Positions 20,587 to 30,090 of a stretch of 64,000 nt of DNA are shown here, piece after piece. The notes beneath the pieces were generated by a model, which did no database searches, was not told the origin of the DNA, and was given only the letters and a program-made list of their open reading frames with translations. This stretch comes from Kitasatospora sp. NBC_01246 (lineage in GTDB: Bacteria; Actinomycetota; Actinomycetes; Streptomycetales; Streptomycetaceae): contig NZ_CP108484.1 in assembly GCF_036226505.1 (NCBI RefSeq), positions 2,170,001-2,234,000 of the forward strand. Direction: 5' to 3'. Position numbers and translations under genes: made by a program. Numbering within the stretch: position 1 is the stretch's first letter; each line of letters opens with the position of its first letter.

Positions 20587-23088
20587 TCAGGCGCCGCGGA
20601 GCACCGCGCCGGTCCGGGCGACGGCCTCGGCCACGGCCGCCTCGCGGGCCGCGCTGGCCTCGTCGGCGGTCAGCGTGCGGTCGGCCGCGCGGAAGCGCAG
20701 CGCGTAGGCCAGCGACTTCTTGCCCTCGCCGACCTGCTCGCCGGTGAAGACGTCGAACAGCCGGATGGCCTCCAGCAGTTCGCCGGCGCCGGCCCGCAAC
20801 GCGGCCTCGACCTCGGCGGCCGGGACGGCGCCGTCGACGATCAGCGCCACGTCCTGGGTCGCGACCGGGAACGCGGAGACGGCCGGGCCGGAGACCCGGA
20901 CGGCGCCGTCGGCGGTCAGCAGGTCGAGGTCGACCTCCATCGCGCTGGTGCGCTCGGGCAGGCCGAGCGCCTTGACGACGCGCGGGTGCAGCTCACCGGC
21001 GTGACCGACCACCCGATCGGTCCCCGCGACCACCAGCTCGGCGCAGCGGCCCGGGTGCCACGGGGCCAGCCGGCCCTGGCGGACGGCCAGTTCGACGCCG
21101 GCCGCACGGGCCACCGCACGGGCGGCCTCGATCGCGTCGGCCCAGGAGGCCGGGGCGCCCTTGCCCCACCAGCCGGACGGCACCCGCTCGCCCGCGAGGG
21201 CGGCGGCGATCCGACGCGGCTGGTCCGGCAGGGCGGCGTCGAGGGCGGCGAGCTCCTCGTCGCTCGGACGGCGGTCGACGGCCGGACGCGGCGCGACGGA
21301 CTGCTCGTCCTTGGGCAGGAAGACGGTACCCGTCTCGAAGATCGCCAGATCGGTGTTGCCGCGGCCGACGTTGCGGCGCAGCGCCCCGAGCAGGCCCGGC
21401 AGCAGCGTGGTGCGCAGCGCCGGCTCCTCGTCGTTGAGCGGGTTGACCAGCTTCACCGTGCGGCGGCGCCGGTCGTCCTTCTCCAGGCCGAGCCCGTCGA
21501 AGGCGGCCTCGCCGACGAACGGGTAGTTGTTGACCTCGACGTAGCCGGCGCCGGCCAGCGCGACACCGGCCCGGCGGTGGGTGCGCTGGGCCTCGGTCAG
21601 GCCCTTGCCCGGCGGCACGGTGGGCATCCGGGCGGGGACGTTGTCGTACCCCTCCAGGCGGATGACCTCCTCCGCGAGGTCGTACGGGTCGGTGAGGTCG
21701 GGGCGCCAGGTCGGCGGGGTGACCTCCAGGACGTCGGCGCCCGCGACGGAGCAGCCGATCTCCTGCAGCCGCCGGGTGACGGTCTCCCGGCCGTAGGCGG
21801 TGCCGGCGACGCGGTCGGGCAGGTCCGCGGCGATGGTGATGGTGCGCACCGGGTGCGGGGCCGCGATGTCGGTGACCCCGGCCTCGGCGGTGCCGCCGGC
21901 GATCAGGACCAGCAGGTCGACGGCGCGCTGCGCGGCGGCGCGGGCGGCCTCCGGGTCGACGCCGCGCTCGAAGCGCTTCGACGCCTCGGAGGGCAGCTTG
22001 TGCCGCTTGGCACCGCGGGCGATCACGACCGGGTCGAAGTGCGCCGCCTCGATGATCACCTCGGTGGTGCCCGGACCGGCGGCCGGGTCGAGGATCTCGG
22101 TGGAGGCACCGCCCATGACACCGGCCAGGCCGATCGGGCCGCTGTTGTCGCAGATCAGCAGGTCCTCGGCGGAGAGCTTGCGCGCGACGCCGTCGAGGGT
22201 GGTCAGGGTCTCGCCCTGCTCCGCCCGGCGGACCACGATGGGGCCGTCCACGCGCTGCTTGTCGTAGGCGTGCAGCGGCTGGCCGACCTCCAGCATCACG
22301 TAGTTGGTGATGTCCACGGCCAGCGAGATCGGCCGGATGCCGGCCTTCTGCAGGCGGCGCTGGAGCCAGATCGGCGACTTGGCGGTCGGGTCGAGGCCGA
22401 TCACCGTGCGGGCCACGAAGCGGTCGCAGCCGGCCGGGTCGGCGACCTTGACCAGGTAGCCGTAGGAGTTCGCCGGCGGCACGTCGAGCAGCGCCGGGTC
22501 GGCCAGCGGCAGCCCGTACGCGGCGGCGGCCTCGCGGGCCACCCCGCGCATCGAGAGGCAGTAGCCGCGGTCCGGGGTGACGGCGATGTCCAGCACCTCG
22601 TCGACGAGCTGGAGCAGCTCGACGGCGTCGGTGCCGGGCTCGTACTCCGGCGGGAGGACGATGATGCCGTCGTGGTCGTCGCCCATGCCCAGCTCGCGGG
22701 CCGAGCAGATCATGCCGGCCGAGGTGTGGCCGTAGGTCTGGCGGGCCGCGATCGGGAACGGGCCGGGCAGCACGGCGCCCGGCAGGACGACGACGACCTT
22801 GTCGCCGACGGCGAAGTTGGTCGCGCCGCAGACGATCTCCTGCGGCTCGCCGGTGCCGTTGGCGTCGCCGACGTTGACGAAGCAGTGCCGGATCGGCTTC
22901 TTGAAGCCGGAGAGCTCCTCGATGGAGAGGACCTGGCCGACCACCAGCGGGCCCTTGAGGTCGCCGCCGATCTGCTCGACCGTCTCGACCTCCAGCCCGG
23001 CCCGGACCAGTCGCTCCGCCACGTCGCGGCCGGTCTCGCCGGCCGGCAGGTCGACGTACTCGCGCAGCCAGGAAAGCGGGACGCGCAT
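20587..23088 (-). CDS. pheT: phenylalanyl-tRNA synthetase beta subunit
   Basis: 833 aa, normal full length. Domain order: N-terminal B1 with EMAP-type tRNA-binding fold (about 40-155), B3/B4 editing domain that hydrolyses Tyr-tRNA(Phe) (about 210-370), B5 (about 400-475), the catalytic-like B6/B7 and a C-terminal FDX-ACB anticodon-binding domain (about 735-833, [15 protein letters not shown]). Works as (alpha-beta)2 with PheS. The ATG shares one base with the pheS stop (TGATG at 23086-23090), so the two are translationally coupled. Confidence 0.97.
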   Translation of the reverse strand: MRVPLSWLREYVDLPAGETGRDVAERLVRAGLEVETVEQIGGDLKGPLVVGQVLSIEELSGFKKPIRHCFVNVGDANGTGEPQEIVCGATNFAVGDKVVVVLPGAVLPGPFPIAARQTYGHTSAGMICSARELGMGDDHDGIIVLPPEYEPGTDAVELLQLVDEVLDIAVTPDRGYCLSMRGVAREAAAAYGLPLADPALLDVPPANSYGYLVKVADPAGCDRFVARTVIGLDPTAKSPIWLQRRLQKAGIRPISLAVDITNYVMLEVGQPLHAYDKQRVDGPIVVRRAEQGETLTTLDGVARKLSAEDLLICDNSGPIGLAGVMGGASTEILDPAAGPGTTEVIIEAAHFDPVVIARGAKRHKLPSEASKRFERGVDPEAARAAAQRAVDLLVLIAGGTAEAGVTDIAAPHPVRTITIAADLPDRVAGTAYGRETVTRRLQEIGCSVAGADVLEVTPPTWRPDLTDPYDLAEEVIRLEGYDNVPARMPTVPPGKGLTEAQRTHRRAGVALAGAGYVEVNNYPFVGEAAFDGLGLEKDDRRRRTVKLVNPLNDEEPALRTTLLPGLLGALRRNVGRGNTDLAIFETGTVFLPKDEQSVAPRPAVDRRPSDEELAALDAALPDQPRRIAAALAGERVPSGWWGKGAPASWADAIEAARAVARAAGVELAVRQGRLAPWHPGRCAELVVAGTDRVVGHAGELHPRVVKALGLPERTSAMEVDLDLLTADGAVRVSGPAVSAFPVATQDVALIVDGAVPAAEVEAALRAGAGELLEAIRLFDVFTGEQVGEGKKSLAYALRFRAADRTLTADEASAAREAAVAEAVARTGAVLRGA

Positions 23089-24209
23089 CAGATCTCCATC
23101 CCGAACGGGAGGGTGAAGCGCACGTCACCCTCGACCATGTCGCGCATGTCGGCGACGTTGTGACGGTTCATCAGGATTCGCTCCAGGCCCAGGCCGAAGG
23201 CGAACCCGCTGTAGCGGCTCGGGTCGATGCCGCAGGCGACCAGCACCCGCGGGTTGACCACGCCGCAGCCGCCGAGCTCGATCCAGCCCTCGGAGGAGCA
23301 GGTGCGGCAGGGCCGGTCCGGGTTGCCGACGCTCTCGCCGCGGCAGACGAAGCACTGCAGGTCGATCTCGGCGCTCGGCTCGGTGAACGGGAAGTACGAG
23401 GGCCGCCAGCGCAGCTCCAGGCCGTCCCCGATCAGCTTGGACACCAGCAGCTCGATGGTGCCCTTGAGGTCGGCGAAGGTGATGCCCTCGTCCACGGCCA
23501 GGCCCTCGACCTGGCGGAAGACCGGGGTGTGGGTGGCGTCCAGCTCGTCGGTCCGGTAGACCCGGCCGGGGCAGACCACGTAGATGGGGGGCTCGCGGTC
23601 GAGCATGGTGCGGGCCTGGACCGGGGAGGTCTGGGTCCGCAGCACCACGCCGGAGTCGGCGGAGCCGTCCGGGGCCTGGACGAAGAAGGTGTCCTGCATC
23701 GAGCGGGCCGGGTGGTCCGGTCCCAGGTTGAGGGCGTCGAAGTTCAGCCACTCGGCCTCGACCTCGGGGCCCTCGGCGACCTGGTAGCCCATCGCGACGA
23801 AGGTGTCCTCGATGCGCTCGGCCAGCGTGGTCAGCGGGTGGCGGGCGCCGCGCGGGGTCCGGTCGTAGGGCAGCGTGACGTCCACCGCCTCCTCGACCAG
23901 GACGCGGGCGTCGCGCTCCGCCTCCAGCTCGGCCTGGCGCCGGGCGAGGGCCTGGTTGACGGCGCCGCGGGCCTGGCCGATCAGCTTGCCGGCGGCGGCC
24001 TTGGCATGCGGGGGCAGAGCGCCGATCTCGCGGTTGGCGAGGGAGAGCGCGGAGCGGTCGCCGGTGTGGGCGACCTTGGCCTGCTTCAGCTCGTCGAGGC
24101 TGGTGGCGGCGGCGAAGGCCCGGACGGCCTCGTCCCGCGCCTGCTCCACCACCTCGGGCTTGAGGGCCTCGACCTCGACCGGGTCGTACGACTTGTTGGG
24201 TGCCGACAT
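23088..24209 (-). CDS. pheS: phenylalanyl-tRNA synthetase alpha subunit
   Basis: Class II catalytic subunit, 373 aa from the ATG at 24209 ([20 protein letters not shown]); an in-frame extension upstream lacks family similarity. The N-terminal ~95 residues form the coiled-coil that binds tRNA(Phe). Motif 2 lies around [22 protein letters not shown] and motif 3 around [11 protein letters not shown]. The Phe-pocket region includes [13 protein letters not shown] Cys-rich insert (CFVC...CRTC) is usual in this clade. First gene of pheST. Confidence 0.96.
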   Translation of the reverse strand: MSAPNKSYDPVEVEALKPEVVEQARDEAVRAFAAATSLDELKQAKVAHTGDRSALSLANREIGALPPHAKAAAGKLIGQARGAVNQALARRQAELEAERDARVLVEEAVDVTLPYDRTPRGARHPLTTLAERIEDTFVAMGYQVAEGPEVEAEWLNFDALNLGPDHPARSMQDTFFVQAPDGSADSGVVLRTQTSPVQARTMLDREPPIYVVCPGRVYRTDELDATHTPVFRQVEGLAVDEGITFADLKGTIELLVSKLIGDGLELRWRPSYFPFTEPSAEIDLQCFVCRGESVGNPDRPCRTCSSEGWIELGGCGVVNPRVLVACGIDPSRYSGFAFGLGLERILMNRHNVADMRDMVEGDVRFTLPFGMEI

Positions 24210-24486
24210 CTCTATCTTCCCGTGCTCCTGCTCGTCCGTGCTCAGGTAAGGGCTCGTGCCTTCGCGTGACGCCCGGCGTGGCCGGGGCACGGGCAGCCCC
24301 CGCCGCAGGTGCTCGGAAGGGGTGTCCGCGGCACGGCCGCGCAGGGCGTCCCACAACGCCAAAGGTCGAGTGTAGTCGCAGCGCATGGTGCGGCTGCCGT
24401 CAAGCCCGTCCGGCCTCCCGATCCGCACCGGGCTCCGGGGGTGGCGGCGCCGCCCCGGAGCCCGGCGCGGCTGCCTCCAGGCTCCG
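24210..24486 (-). other. pheS leader / kinase 3' region, 277 bp
   Basis: No gene supported. An open frame continuous with pheS runs through here, but neither codon pattern nor motifs support it. I looked for a T-box (specifier loop and the TGGNACC-type box) and did not find one. It presumably contains the pheST promoter. Confidence 0.4.
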
Positions 24487-25590
24487 TCAGAGCATGAAGT
24501 CGGGCACGCCGGCGGGCAGGATAAATCGGAACCGGGCGCCGCCGCCGGGCGCGCGGTCGACGCGGATCGAGCCGCCGTGGGCCTCCACGATGCCCTTGAC
24601 GATGTAGAGGCCCAGACCCGTGCCGCCGCGCTTGGAACCGCGCCAGAAGCGGGTGAACACGCGCGGCATCGAGTCCTCGGGGATGCCGGTGCCTTCATCG
24701 CTCACGGTGACCGCGGTGCCTTCCACAGTTCGGGGCGGAGTGCCGGAGCGCTCCCAGACGGGTGCCTCGACGACCTCCTTGGCCGGTGCCACCTCGATCG
24801 TGACAGTTCCCTCACCGTGGCGCACCGCATTTTCCAGCAGGTTGGCCAGCACCTGGTCCACCTTGTCCGGGTCGGCCCAGAGCACGGTGAGCGGCTCGCT
24901 GATCCGGATGTCGAAGCGGTCCTCGGGGATGCCGGTGGCGACCTTGCGGTCCACGTGCCGGCGCACCGAGGCGGCCAGGTCGACCACCTGCTTGCGCAGT
25001 TCCAGCCGCCCGGCGTCGATCCGGGAGATGTCCAGCAGCTCGGCGATCAGCCGGGTGACCCGGTCGGCGTCGGCGTCGACGGTCTCCAGCATCAGCCGCT
25101 TCTGCCCGTCGGTGAACCGCTCCCACTTCGCCAGCAGGGTCGCGGTGAAGCCCTTGACGCTGGTGAGCGGCGAGCGCAGCTCGTGCGCGACGGTGGCGAT
25201 CAGCTCGGCGTGGCTGCGCTCGGTCCGCCGGCGGGCCTCGGTGCCGCGCAGCGCGATCACCAGCCGCTCCAGCGGCGCCTGCGGGCGCGTCCGGACGTAG
25301 CGGGCGGACACCAGCACCTCGCGGCCGCCGGGGAGCAGCAGATTGCGCTCGGGCTGGCTGGTCCGGGTCGCCAGGCCGCCGTACGGGTCGGTCAGCTGCC
25401 ACCAGCGGCGGCCGTCCAGGTCCTCCAGCGGGAGGGCGTGCTCCAGCGGGCTGCCGAGCGCGGCCTCCTGGAGGATGCCGGTCAGCCGGGCGGCGGTGCG
25501 GTTGAAGCAGACCACCCGGCCCAGGGCGTCGGCGACCACCAGGCCGTCCGGCAGGTCGTCCGGGTCGAGCTCTGGCCCGCTGCCGACCAT
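24487..25590 (-). CDS. PAS-containing sensor histidine kinase
   Basis: 367 aa, no membrane segment, so a cytoplasmic sensor. A PAS domain covers about 10-115. HisKA has the phospho-acceptor H136 in VAHELRSPLTSVKG. HATPase_c carries N box NLLENAVRHG, G1 DEGTGIP and G2 GGTGLGLYIVK. It ends RFRFILPAG. No response regulator is adjacent: upstream is the TrmH gene, downstream pheS. This kinase-pheST neighbourhood is conserved in streptomycetes, but the signal and partner are unknown. Confidence 0.92.
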   Translation of the reverse strand: MVGSGPELDPDDLPDGLVVADALGRVVCFNRTAARLTGILQEAALGSPLEHALPLEDLDGRRWWQLTDPYGGLATRTSQPERNLLLPGGREVLVSARYVRTRPQAPLERLVIALRGTEARRRTERSHAELIATVAHELRSPLTSVKGFTATLLAKWERFTDGQKRLMLETVDADADRVTRLIAELLDISRIDAGRLELRKQVVDLAASVRRHVDRKVATGIPEDRFDIRISEPLTVLWADPDKVDQVLANLLENAVRHGEGTVTIEVAPAKEVVEAPVWERSGTPPRTVEGTAVTVSDEGTGIPEDSMPRVFTRFWRGSKRGGTGLGLYIVKGIVEAHGGSIRVDRAPGGGARFRFILPAGVPDFML

Positions 25591-25715
25591 GGGTGTCCTC
25601 CCCGATTACCCACCGTGTCTTTCCCCCCACCGAGGCAGACCCTAGCGTCTCGCGGCCCCCCGCAGTAGGGCCCGCGGCGTCGCGATGACGACTTCCGGGA
25701 GCGTCCGGGTACGGC

Positions 25716-26582
25716 CTACGCCCGCGCCCGGCAGCCGCCGGGCGAGCGCTGCGCCCGGGCGGAGGCGTAGAGGCAGACGGCGGCGGCCGTCGCGAGGTTG
25801 AGGCTCTCGGCGTGTCCGTGGATCGGTACGCGCACCACCTCGTCGGTGAGGGCGCGGGTCTCCTCCGGGAGCCCCCAGGCCTCGTTGCCGAACACCCATG
25901 CGCCGGGCGCGCCCAGCGTGCCCTCGTCCAGCTCCTGGTCGAGGTCGCGCTCCCCCGCGCCGTCGGCGGCCAGCACCCGCACGCCGGCCTCGCGCAGCCG
26001 GCCGACCGCCTCCTCCACCGGCACGCCGACGGCGACCGGCAGGTGGAACAGGCTGCCGACGGAGGCGCGCACGGCCTTCGGGTTGTACAGGTCCACCGAG
26101 GCGTCGGTCAGCACCACCGCGTCCGCGCCGGCCGCGTCGGCGGTCCGCAGCACGGTGCCGGCGTTGCCGGGGTCGCGCACGTGGGCGAGCACCGCGACCA
26201 GCTTGGGACGGGCCGCCAGCACCTCGGCGAACGGGGTGTCGATGAACCGGCAGAGCGCCACGATGCCCTGCGGGGTCACGGTGTCGCAGATGTCCGCGAT
26301 GACCTCGTCGGTGGCGGTGAGCACCGGCAGCCCCTCGGCGCGGGCGGCGGCGACGATGCCGGCGTGCCGCTCGGCGGCCTCGGGGGTCGTGTAGACCTCG
26401 ACCACGGCGTGGTCGGCCGTGCCCGGCAGCGTCCCGAACGCGACGGCCTCCCGGACGGCCTGCGGGCCCTCGACGAGGAAGCGGCGCTCCTTGGTGCGCT
26501 GGTTCCGCTTGGCGAGCCGGCGGGCGGCGACGACGCGGGGCGAGCGCAGGGAGGTCAGCAGGGGGGTGTCGGTGCTCGACAT
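25716..26582 (-). CDS. TrmH/SpoU-family RNA 2'-O-methyltransferase
   Basis: 288 aa. N-terminal ~100 residues are the L30e-like substrate-binding domain (NQRTKERRFLVEGPQAVREA). The C-terminal SPOUT knot domain has motif 1 (VRDPGNAGTVLRTADAAGAD), motif 2 (FGNEAWGLPE) and motif 3 (VRVPIHGHAESLNLATAAAV), the three SAM-binding knots. Probably a 23S rRNA methylase by neighbourhood: it follows rplT in the infC-rpmI-rplT block, as commonly seen in actinobacteria. The exact nucleotide target is unknown. A strong terminator separates it from rplT, so it has its own promoter. Confidence 0.9.
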   Translation of the reverse strand: MSSTDTPLLTSLRSPRVVAARRLAKRNQRTKERRFLVEGPQAVREAVAFGTLPGTADHAVVEVYTTPEAAERHAGIVAAARAEGLPVLTATDEVIADICDTVTPQGIVALCRFIDTPFAEVLAARPKLVAVLAHVRDPGNAGTVLRTADAAGADAVVLTDASVDLYNPKAVRASVGSLFHLPVAVGVPVEEAVGRLREAGVRVLAADGAGERDLDQELDEGTLGAPGAWVFGNEAWGLPEETRALTDEVVRVPIHGHAESLNLATAAAVCLYASARAQRSPGGCRARA

Positions 26583-26638
26583 GGTCTCGTCTCTGAGGCG
26601 GGGCGCCGGTGGCGTGCAGGGACTGTGGCGGGGAAACG

Positions 26639-26675
26639 CAAAACCGGACCCGCAGGGAGAGCCTGCGGGTCCGGT
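26639..26675 (-). terminator. intrinsic terminator of infC-rpmI-rplT
   Basis: 14-bp perfect stem accggacccgcagg / cctgcgggtccggt with a 5-nt loop, followed on the minus strand by TTTTGC. One of the few hairpins here with a true U-run. Confidence 0.85.
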
Positions 26676-26721
26676 CGGTGCGACGAACCGATCCCGGGGG
26701 GATCAGGCCGATCCAGGAGGA

Positions 26722-27117
26722 TCAGGCGGCGTCGGCGGCGGCCCTCGGGGCGTTGACGTCGGCCGGCAGCGCCTTCTGCGCGACCTCGACGAGCGAGGCG
26801 AACGCGCCCGGGTCGTTGACCGCGAGGTCGGCCAGCATCTTGCGGTCGATCTCGACGCTGGCGGCCTTCAGGCCCTGCACGAAGCGGTTGTAGGTGATGC
26901 CGTTGGCACGGGCCGCAGCGTTGATGCGCTGGATCCACAGCTGACGGAAGTCGCCCTTGCGCTTCTTGCGGTCGTTGAAGTTGTAGACCAGCGAGTGGGT
27001 GACCTGCTCCTTGGCCTTGCGGTACAGGCGCGAGCGCTGGCCCCGGTAGCCGCTGGCGCGCTCCAGGATGACCCGGCGCTTCTTGTGGGCGTTGACTGCC
27101 CGCTTGACGCGTGCCAC
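26722..27117 (-). CDS. rplT: 50S ribosomal protein L20
   Basis: 131 aa, starts [20 protein letters not shown] with the long basic N-terminal helix that enters 23S rRNA, then the globular C-terminal domain ([19 protein letters not shown]). The last ~12 residues are an Ala-rich tail. Third gene of infC-rpmI-rplT; in other bacteria L20 is the autogenous repressor of this operon. Confidence 0.97.
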   Translation of the reverse strand: MARVKRAVNAHKKRRVILERASGYRGQRSRLYRKAKEQVTHSLVYNFNDRKKRKGDFRQLWIQRINAAARANGITYNRFVQGLKAASVEIDRKMLADLAVNDPGAFASLVEVAQKALPADVNAPRAAADAA

Positions 27118-27226
27118 TTGATTACTCCTTGGGTTGGACCACGGACTACTTCACGCGGTCCGTCATTCGAATGGGTCGGGAAGGATCAGCTGCCCCGCTC
27201 ACGGCTCGCGCCGGGCGGGAGGGCGA

Positions 27227-27421
27227 TCACTTGCCGAGAAGCTTCTTGATCTTCTTGGCGTCGGCGGGGGCCACCACGACGGTGCCGGCCAGCTTGCGGG
27301 TCAGCGTGGAGGGCTTGTGCTCCAGGAGGTGGCGGCGGCCGGCGCGCTCGCGCAGCACCTTGCCAGAGCCACTGATCTTGAAGCGCTTGCTGGCGCCACT
27401 GTGCGTCTTCTGCTTCGGCAT
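27227..27421 (-). CDS. rpmI: 50S ribosomal protein L35
   Basis: 64 aa, [20 protein letters not shown] at the start, very basic, normal length. The ATG at 27421 is chosen because longer in-frame starts lack similarity. It lies between infC (139-bp gap) and rplT (109-bp gap). Confidence 0.97.
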   Translation of the reverse strand: MPKQKTHSGASKRFKISGSGKVLRERAGRRHLLEHKPSTLTRKLAGTVVVAPADAKKIKKLLGK

Positions 27422-27560
27422 TTCGCCGTATCTCCTCGTCGGTCCGTCCACGCCCGCGCGGTGTGCGCCGCGCGGGCGTGAAGGATGGATCTGCGATGAC
27501 CGGGCGGACGCCCGTTCACCTTGGTGGCCGGTCTCCCGAACCGCCCTGGCCGGTGAAGGC

Positions 27561-28283
27561 TCAGGCGTCCTGGGAGGCCTCGGCCGGCTGCTCGACCTCG
27601 GCGTCGTCGTCCTCGGCGGCGGCCTCGTCGGCCTCCGCCTCGGCCGCGGCGTTCTCGGCCTCAAGCGCTGCGTCCTCGTCGTCCTCGGCGGCGTCGGAGC
27701 CGGGGGTGCGGCCCTGACGCTCGGCCTTGCGGGCGTCCGCGATCGCGCGGGCCTCGGCCATCGCCTCGGTCTTCTTCTTGTGCGGGCCGAGAACCATGAT
27801 CATGTTTCGGCCGTCCTGCTTGGCCGAGGACTCGACGAAGCCCAGGTCCTGGACGTCGTTGGCCAGCCGCTGCAGCAGTCGGAAGCCCAGCTCGGGGCGC
27901 GACTGCTCGCGACCGCGGAACATGATCGTGATCTTGACCTTGTCGCCCTGCTTGAGGAACCGAACGACGTGACCCTTCTTGGTGTCATAGTCGTGCGGGT
28001 CGATCTTCGGCCGGAGCTTCATCTCCTTGATGACCGTGTGCGCCTGGTTCTTGCGCGCCTCACGGGCCTTCATGGCCGACTCGTACTTGAACTTGCCGTA
28101 GTCCATGAGCTTGCACACCGGCGGCCGGGCGGTCGCCGCGACCTCGACGAGGTCGAGGTCGTACTCCTGCGCGAGCTCCAGCGCCTTGGCAAGCGGCACG
28201 ATGCCGACCTGCTCGCCGCTGGGACCGACGAGTCGCACCTCGGGGACGCGAATCCGGTCGTTGATGCGGGGCTCGGTGCTGAT
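27561..28283 (-). CDS. infC: translation initiation factor IF-3, with AUC start codon
   Basis: Binds 30S, checks the start codon and prevents premature 50S joining. 240 aa if translation starts at ATC 28283-28281, which sits just after AGGAGGCCCC; the protein then begins with the conserved [20 protein letters not shown]. The first GTG in frame (28238) would remove this conserved N-terminus and has no ribosome site. Non-canonical AUU/AUC starts are a hallmark of infC, letting IF-3 repress itself. N domain 1-80, C domain about 90-175, then an acidic Glu/Asp/Ala-rich tail of about 50 residues typical of actinobacteria. Confidence 0.94.
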   Translation of the reverse strand: MSTEPRINDRIRVPEVRLVGPSGEQVGIVPLAKALELAQEYDLDLVEVAATARPPVCKLMDYGKFKYESAMKAREARKNQAHTVIKEMKLRPKIDPHDYDTKKGHVVRFLKQGDKVKITIMFRGREQSRPELGFRLLQRLANDVQDLGFVESSAKQDGRNMIMVLGPHKKKTEAMAEARAIADARKAERQGRTPGSDAAEDDEDAALEAENAAAEAEADEAAAEDDDAEVEQPAEASQDA

Positions 28284-28419
28284 GGGGCCTCCTAGGTTGC
28301 ACCTTCTGCGATGCGGCCGTCGGACGGCGGTCGCACGTAGTGGACTCGACCACTGGGCGGGGCTTCATTCGTGCTGCGCTGCCTACCTTGCTGATTGGCA
28401 CTGCATGCACCGCGACACG

Positions 28420-28449
28420 AAAAAAGCCCCGCTCGGTACAAGCGGGGCT
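28420..28449 (-). terminator. attenuator-like intrinsic terminator in the infC leader
   Basis: Minus strand: AGCCCCGCT-TGTACCG-AGCGGGGCT, a perfect 9-bp stem running into TTTTTT then CGTG. It lies ~137 bp upstream of the infC start codon and inside its presumed 5' leader, since the neighbouring plus-strand gene begins only at 28767. It would stop transcription unless an alternative fold wins. Confidence 0.72.
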
Positions 28450-28766
28450 CCACACAACCGGGGGCTGCACCCGGTGAGGGGTGCGGCGGGCGACTCGGCG
28501 CCTGGGCGCCCGTCGCGGACCGGGACCCGTCGACCGTGAGGCCGATCGGGTGGGAGACTTTCGCGGTTGCCCTCTCGGGCCTCCTGGGTGGAGCCTCCTC
28601 TTGCTGGCCGGGCGCTCCTCAGGAGCTCCTGGCCGGTCAGTCTCGAAGCATACAGCGTTTCGGCCGCGCCCGGTATTCCGCCCCTCGCTCCCCACGGCCC
28701 GGCCCCCGGCCGGCCCCCTTGTACGCTCCTTGGGTACGGACACCGGCACGACGGAACGAGCCCCCC
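28450..28766. other. divergent promoter region and upstream infC leader
   Basis: No protein gene supported. On the minus strand it includes gctgtatgct near 28645-28655, a possible extended -10 element for the infC operon, and several complementary GC segments that may fold in the leader. It must also hold the promoter of the DUF1844 gene. Confidence 0.4.
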
Positions 28767-29144
28767 TTGAGCAGCGAGCCCACCCAGAACCCCGCCGCGG
28801 ACGACGAGGCGATCGGTTTCGACGACCTCACCCGGGACATCGCCGAGGTCCCCGCCGTCGAGGTGATCACGACCGTCGCGGTGCACCTGATGAGCGCCGC
28901 CGCCGTGAAGTGCGGCCTGGCCGAGGGCGGCGAGGCCGACAAGGACCTCGACGAGGCGCGCAAGCTGATCACCGCGCTGGCCGGGCTGGTCACCGCCGGT
29001 GCCCCCGAGATCAGCAACTTCCACGCCGCCCCGCTGCGGGACGGCCTGAAGTCGCTCCAGCTGGCCTTCCGCGAGGCGTCCATCGTGCCGGACGCGCCGG
29101 GCACCGGGCCGGGCGAGAAGTTCACCGGGCCGGTCTACGCCTGA
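28767..29144 (+). CDS. DUF1844 family protein
   Basis: 125 aa from a TTG start at 28767 (MSSEPTQNPAADDEAIGF). The DUF1844 core spans about 15-100 with the conserved helix VITTVAVHLMSAAAVKCGL and the segment DEARKLITALAGLV. Function is unknown; the family sits beside infC in many actinobacteria, with no demonstrated link. Mostly helical, no signal peptide. Confidence 0.85.
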   Translation: MSSEPTQNPAADDEAIGFDDLTRDIAEVPAVEVITTVAVHLMSAAAVKCGLAEGGEADKDLDEARKLITALAGLVTAGAPEISNFHAAPLRDGLKSLQLAFREASIVPDAPGTGPGEKFTGPVYA

Positions 29145-29152
29145 ACCCACCG

Positions 29153-29202
29153 GGACACCGGCGGTGCCCGGGCACCGGGCGAGGGGGGCACCGCCGGTGT
29201 CC
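29153..29202. terminator. bidirectional terminator between DUF1844 and SseB-like genes
   Basis: ggacaccggcggtgcc (29153-29168) and ggcaccgccggtgtcc (29187-29202), a perfect 16-bp stem between convergent genes. Confidence 0.8.
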
Positions 29203-29229
29203 GGAGCACCGCGCGTGGGCCGGGCGCCG

Positions 29230-29973
29230 CTAGCGGCGGTACAGCGGCTCGCCGGGCAGCGCGGAGTCGGCCGGCAGCACGGCCAGGTTCAGGCCCCGGT
29301 CGAGCCGGACCCGCAGCACCGGGTCGGCCGCGACCGCCTGCCCGATCCGCCGGGCGGCCGCCTGGACGGCCTCCTGGTCCAGCGCCCGGTCCAGCACCAC
29401 CGCGAGCAGGCCGTCCCCCTCCTGGTAGGGCGCCAGCAGACCGCTCACCACCTGCGGCTCGGCCGCCAGCAGCGCCCGGACGGCCTCGCGCACCTCGGGG
29501 TCGCGCACCGGCGGCAGGTACGGCCGGTTCTCCGCCAGCGCGCGCAGCCGGGCCCCGGACAGCCGGTACGGCACCGGGCCGGCCGGGTCGATCAGCAGGG
29601 TGTCCGCGCGCTCGGAGTAGGCGACCATCGCGGCCTGCGGGGCGGCGACCGGTGCCGGGCGGGCGTCGGCGCGCCAGCGGGTCAGCGCCTCCATCGAGGT
29701 GAAGGCCGGCAGCGCCCGCCGGCCGTCAGCGGCCTCGATCACCGGGACGGCCATGTCACTGGTCTTCTCGTGCTTGTGCCCGTGCTCGTCCAGCTCCACC
29801 TCGCCGAGGACGGCGACGATCGGGACCATCAGCCGGGTCGGCGTCAGCGCCGCGAGCACCTCCGGCTCGGCCCCGGGCTCCTGCGACCAGCGCGCGAGCG
29901 CCTCGGCGAGCGCCGGGTCGGCGGTGCCGTCGTCGGCGGCGAATCCTGGGTTCGGAATGTTCTTGCGGTCCAC
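29230..29973 (-). CDS. SseB-family protein
   Basis: 247 aa from the GTG at 29973 (MDRKNIPNPGF); the longer GTG at 29997 lacks a better ribosome site. An SseB N-terminal-like domain is visible around VPIVAVLGEV and the segment ALPAFTSMEALTRW, which is the family hallmark. Function in actinobacteria is unknown. It is the conserved neighbour of DUF1844 downstream of infC, in convergent orientation. Confidence 0.82.
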   Translation of the reverse strand: MDRKNIPNPGFAADDGTADPALAEALARWSQEPGAEPEVLAALTPTRLMVPIVAVLGEVELDEHGHKHEKTSDMAVPVIEAADGRRALPAFTSMEALTRWRADARPAPVAAPQAAMVAYSERADTLLIDPAGPVPYRLSGARLRALAENRPYLPPVRDPEVREAVRALLAAEPQVVSGLLAPYQEGDGLLAVVLDRALDQEAVQAAARRIGQAVAADPVLRVRLDRGLNLAVLPADSALPGEPLYRR

Positions 29974-30090
29974 CCGGCCGACCCTATGCCACCTCACACC
30001 CGCCGCCGGGGCGAGGCGGATCCGCGCCGTCGGGGTGGATCGTCCGCCGCAGGCCTACCCACCGGTAGCGGGGTGTGGCACTCTGCGCCC

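Noticed and set aside
24210..24400. T-box leader before pheS
   Set aside because: No specifier loop with a Phe codon or conserved T-box sequence could be recognised.
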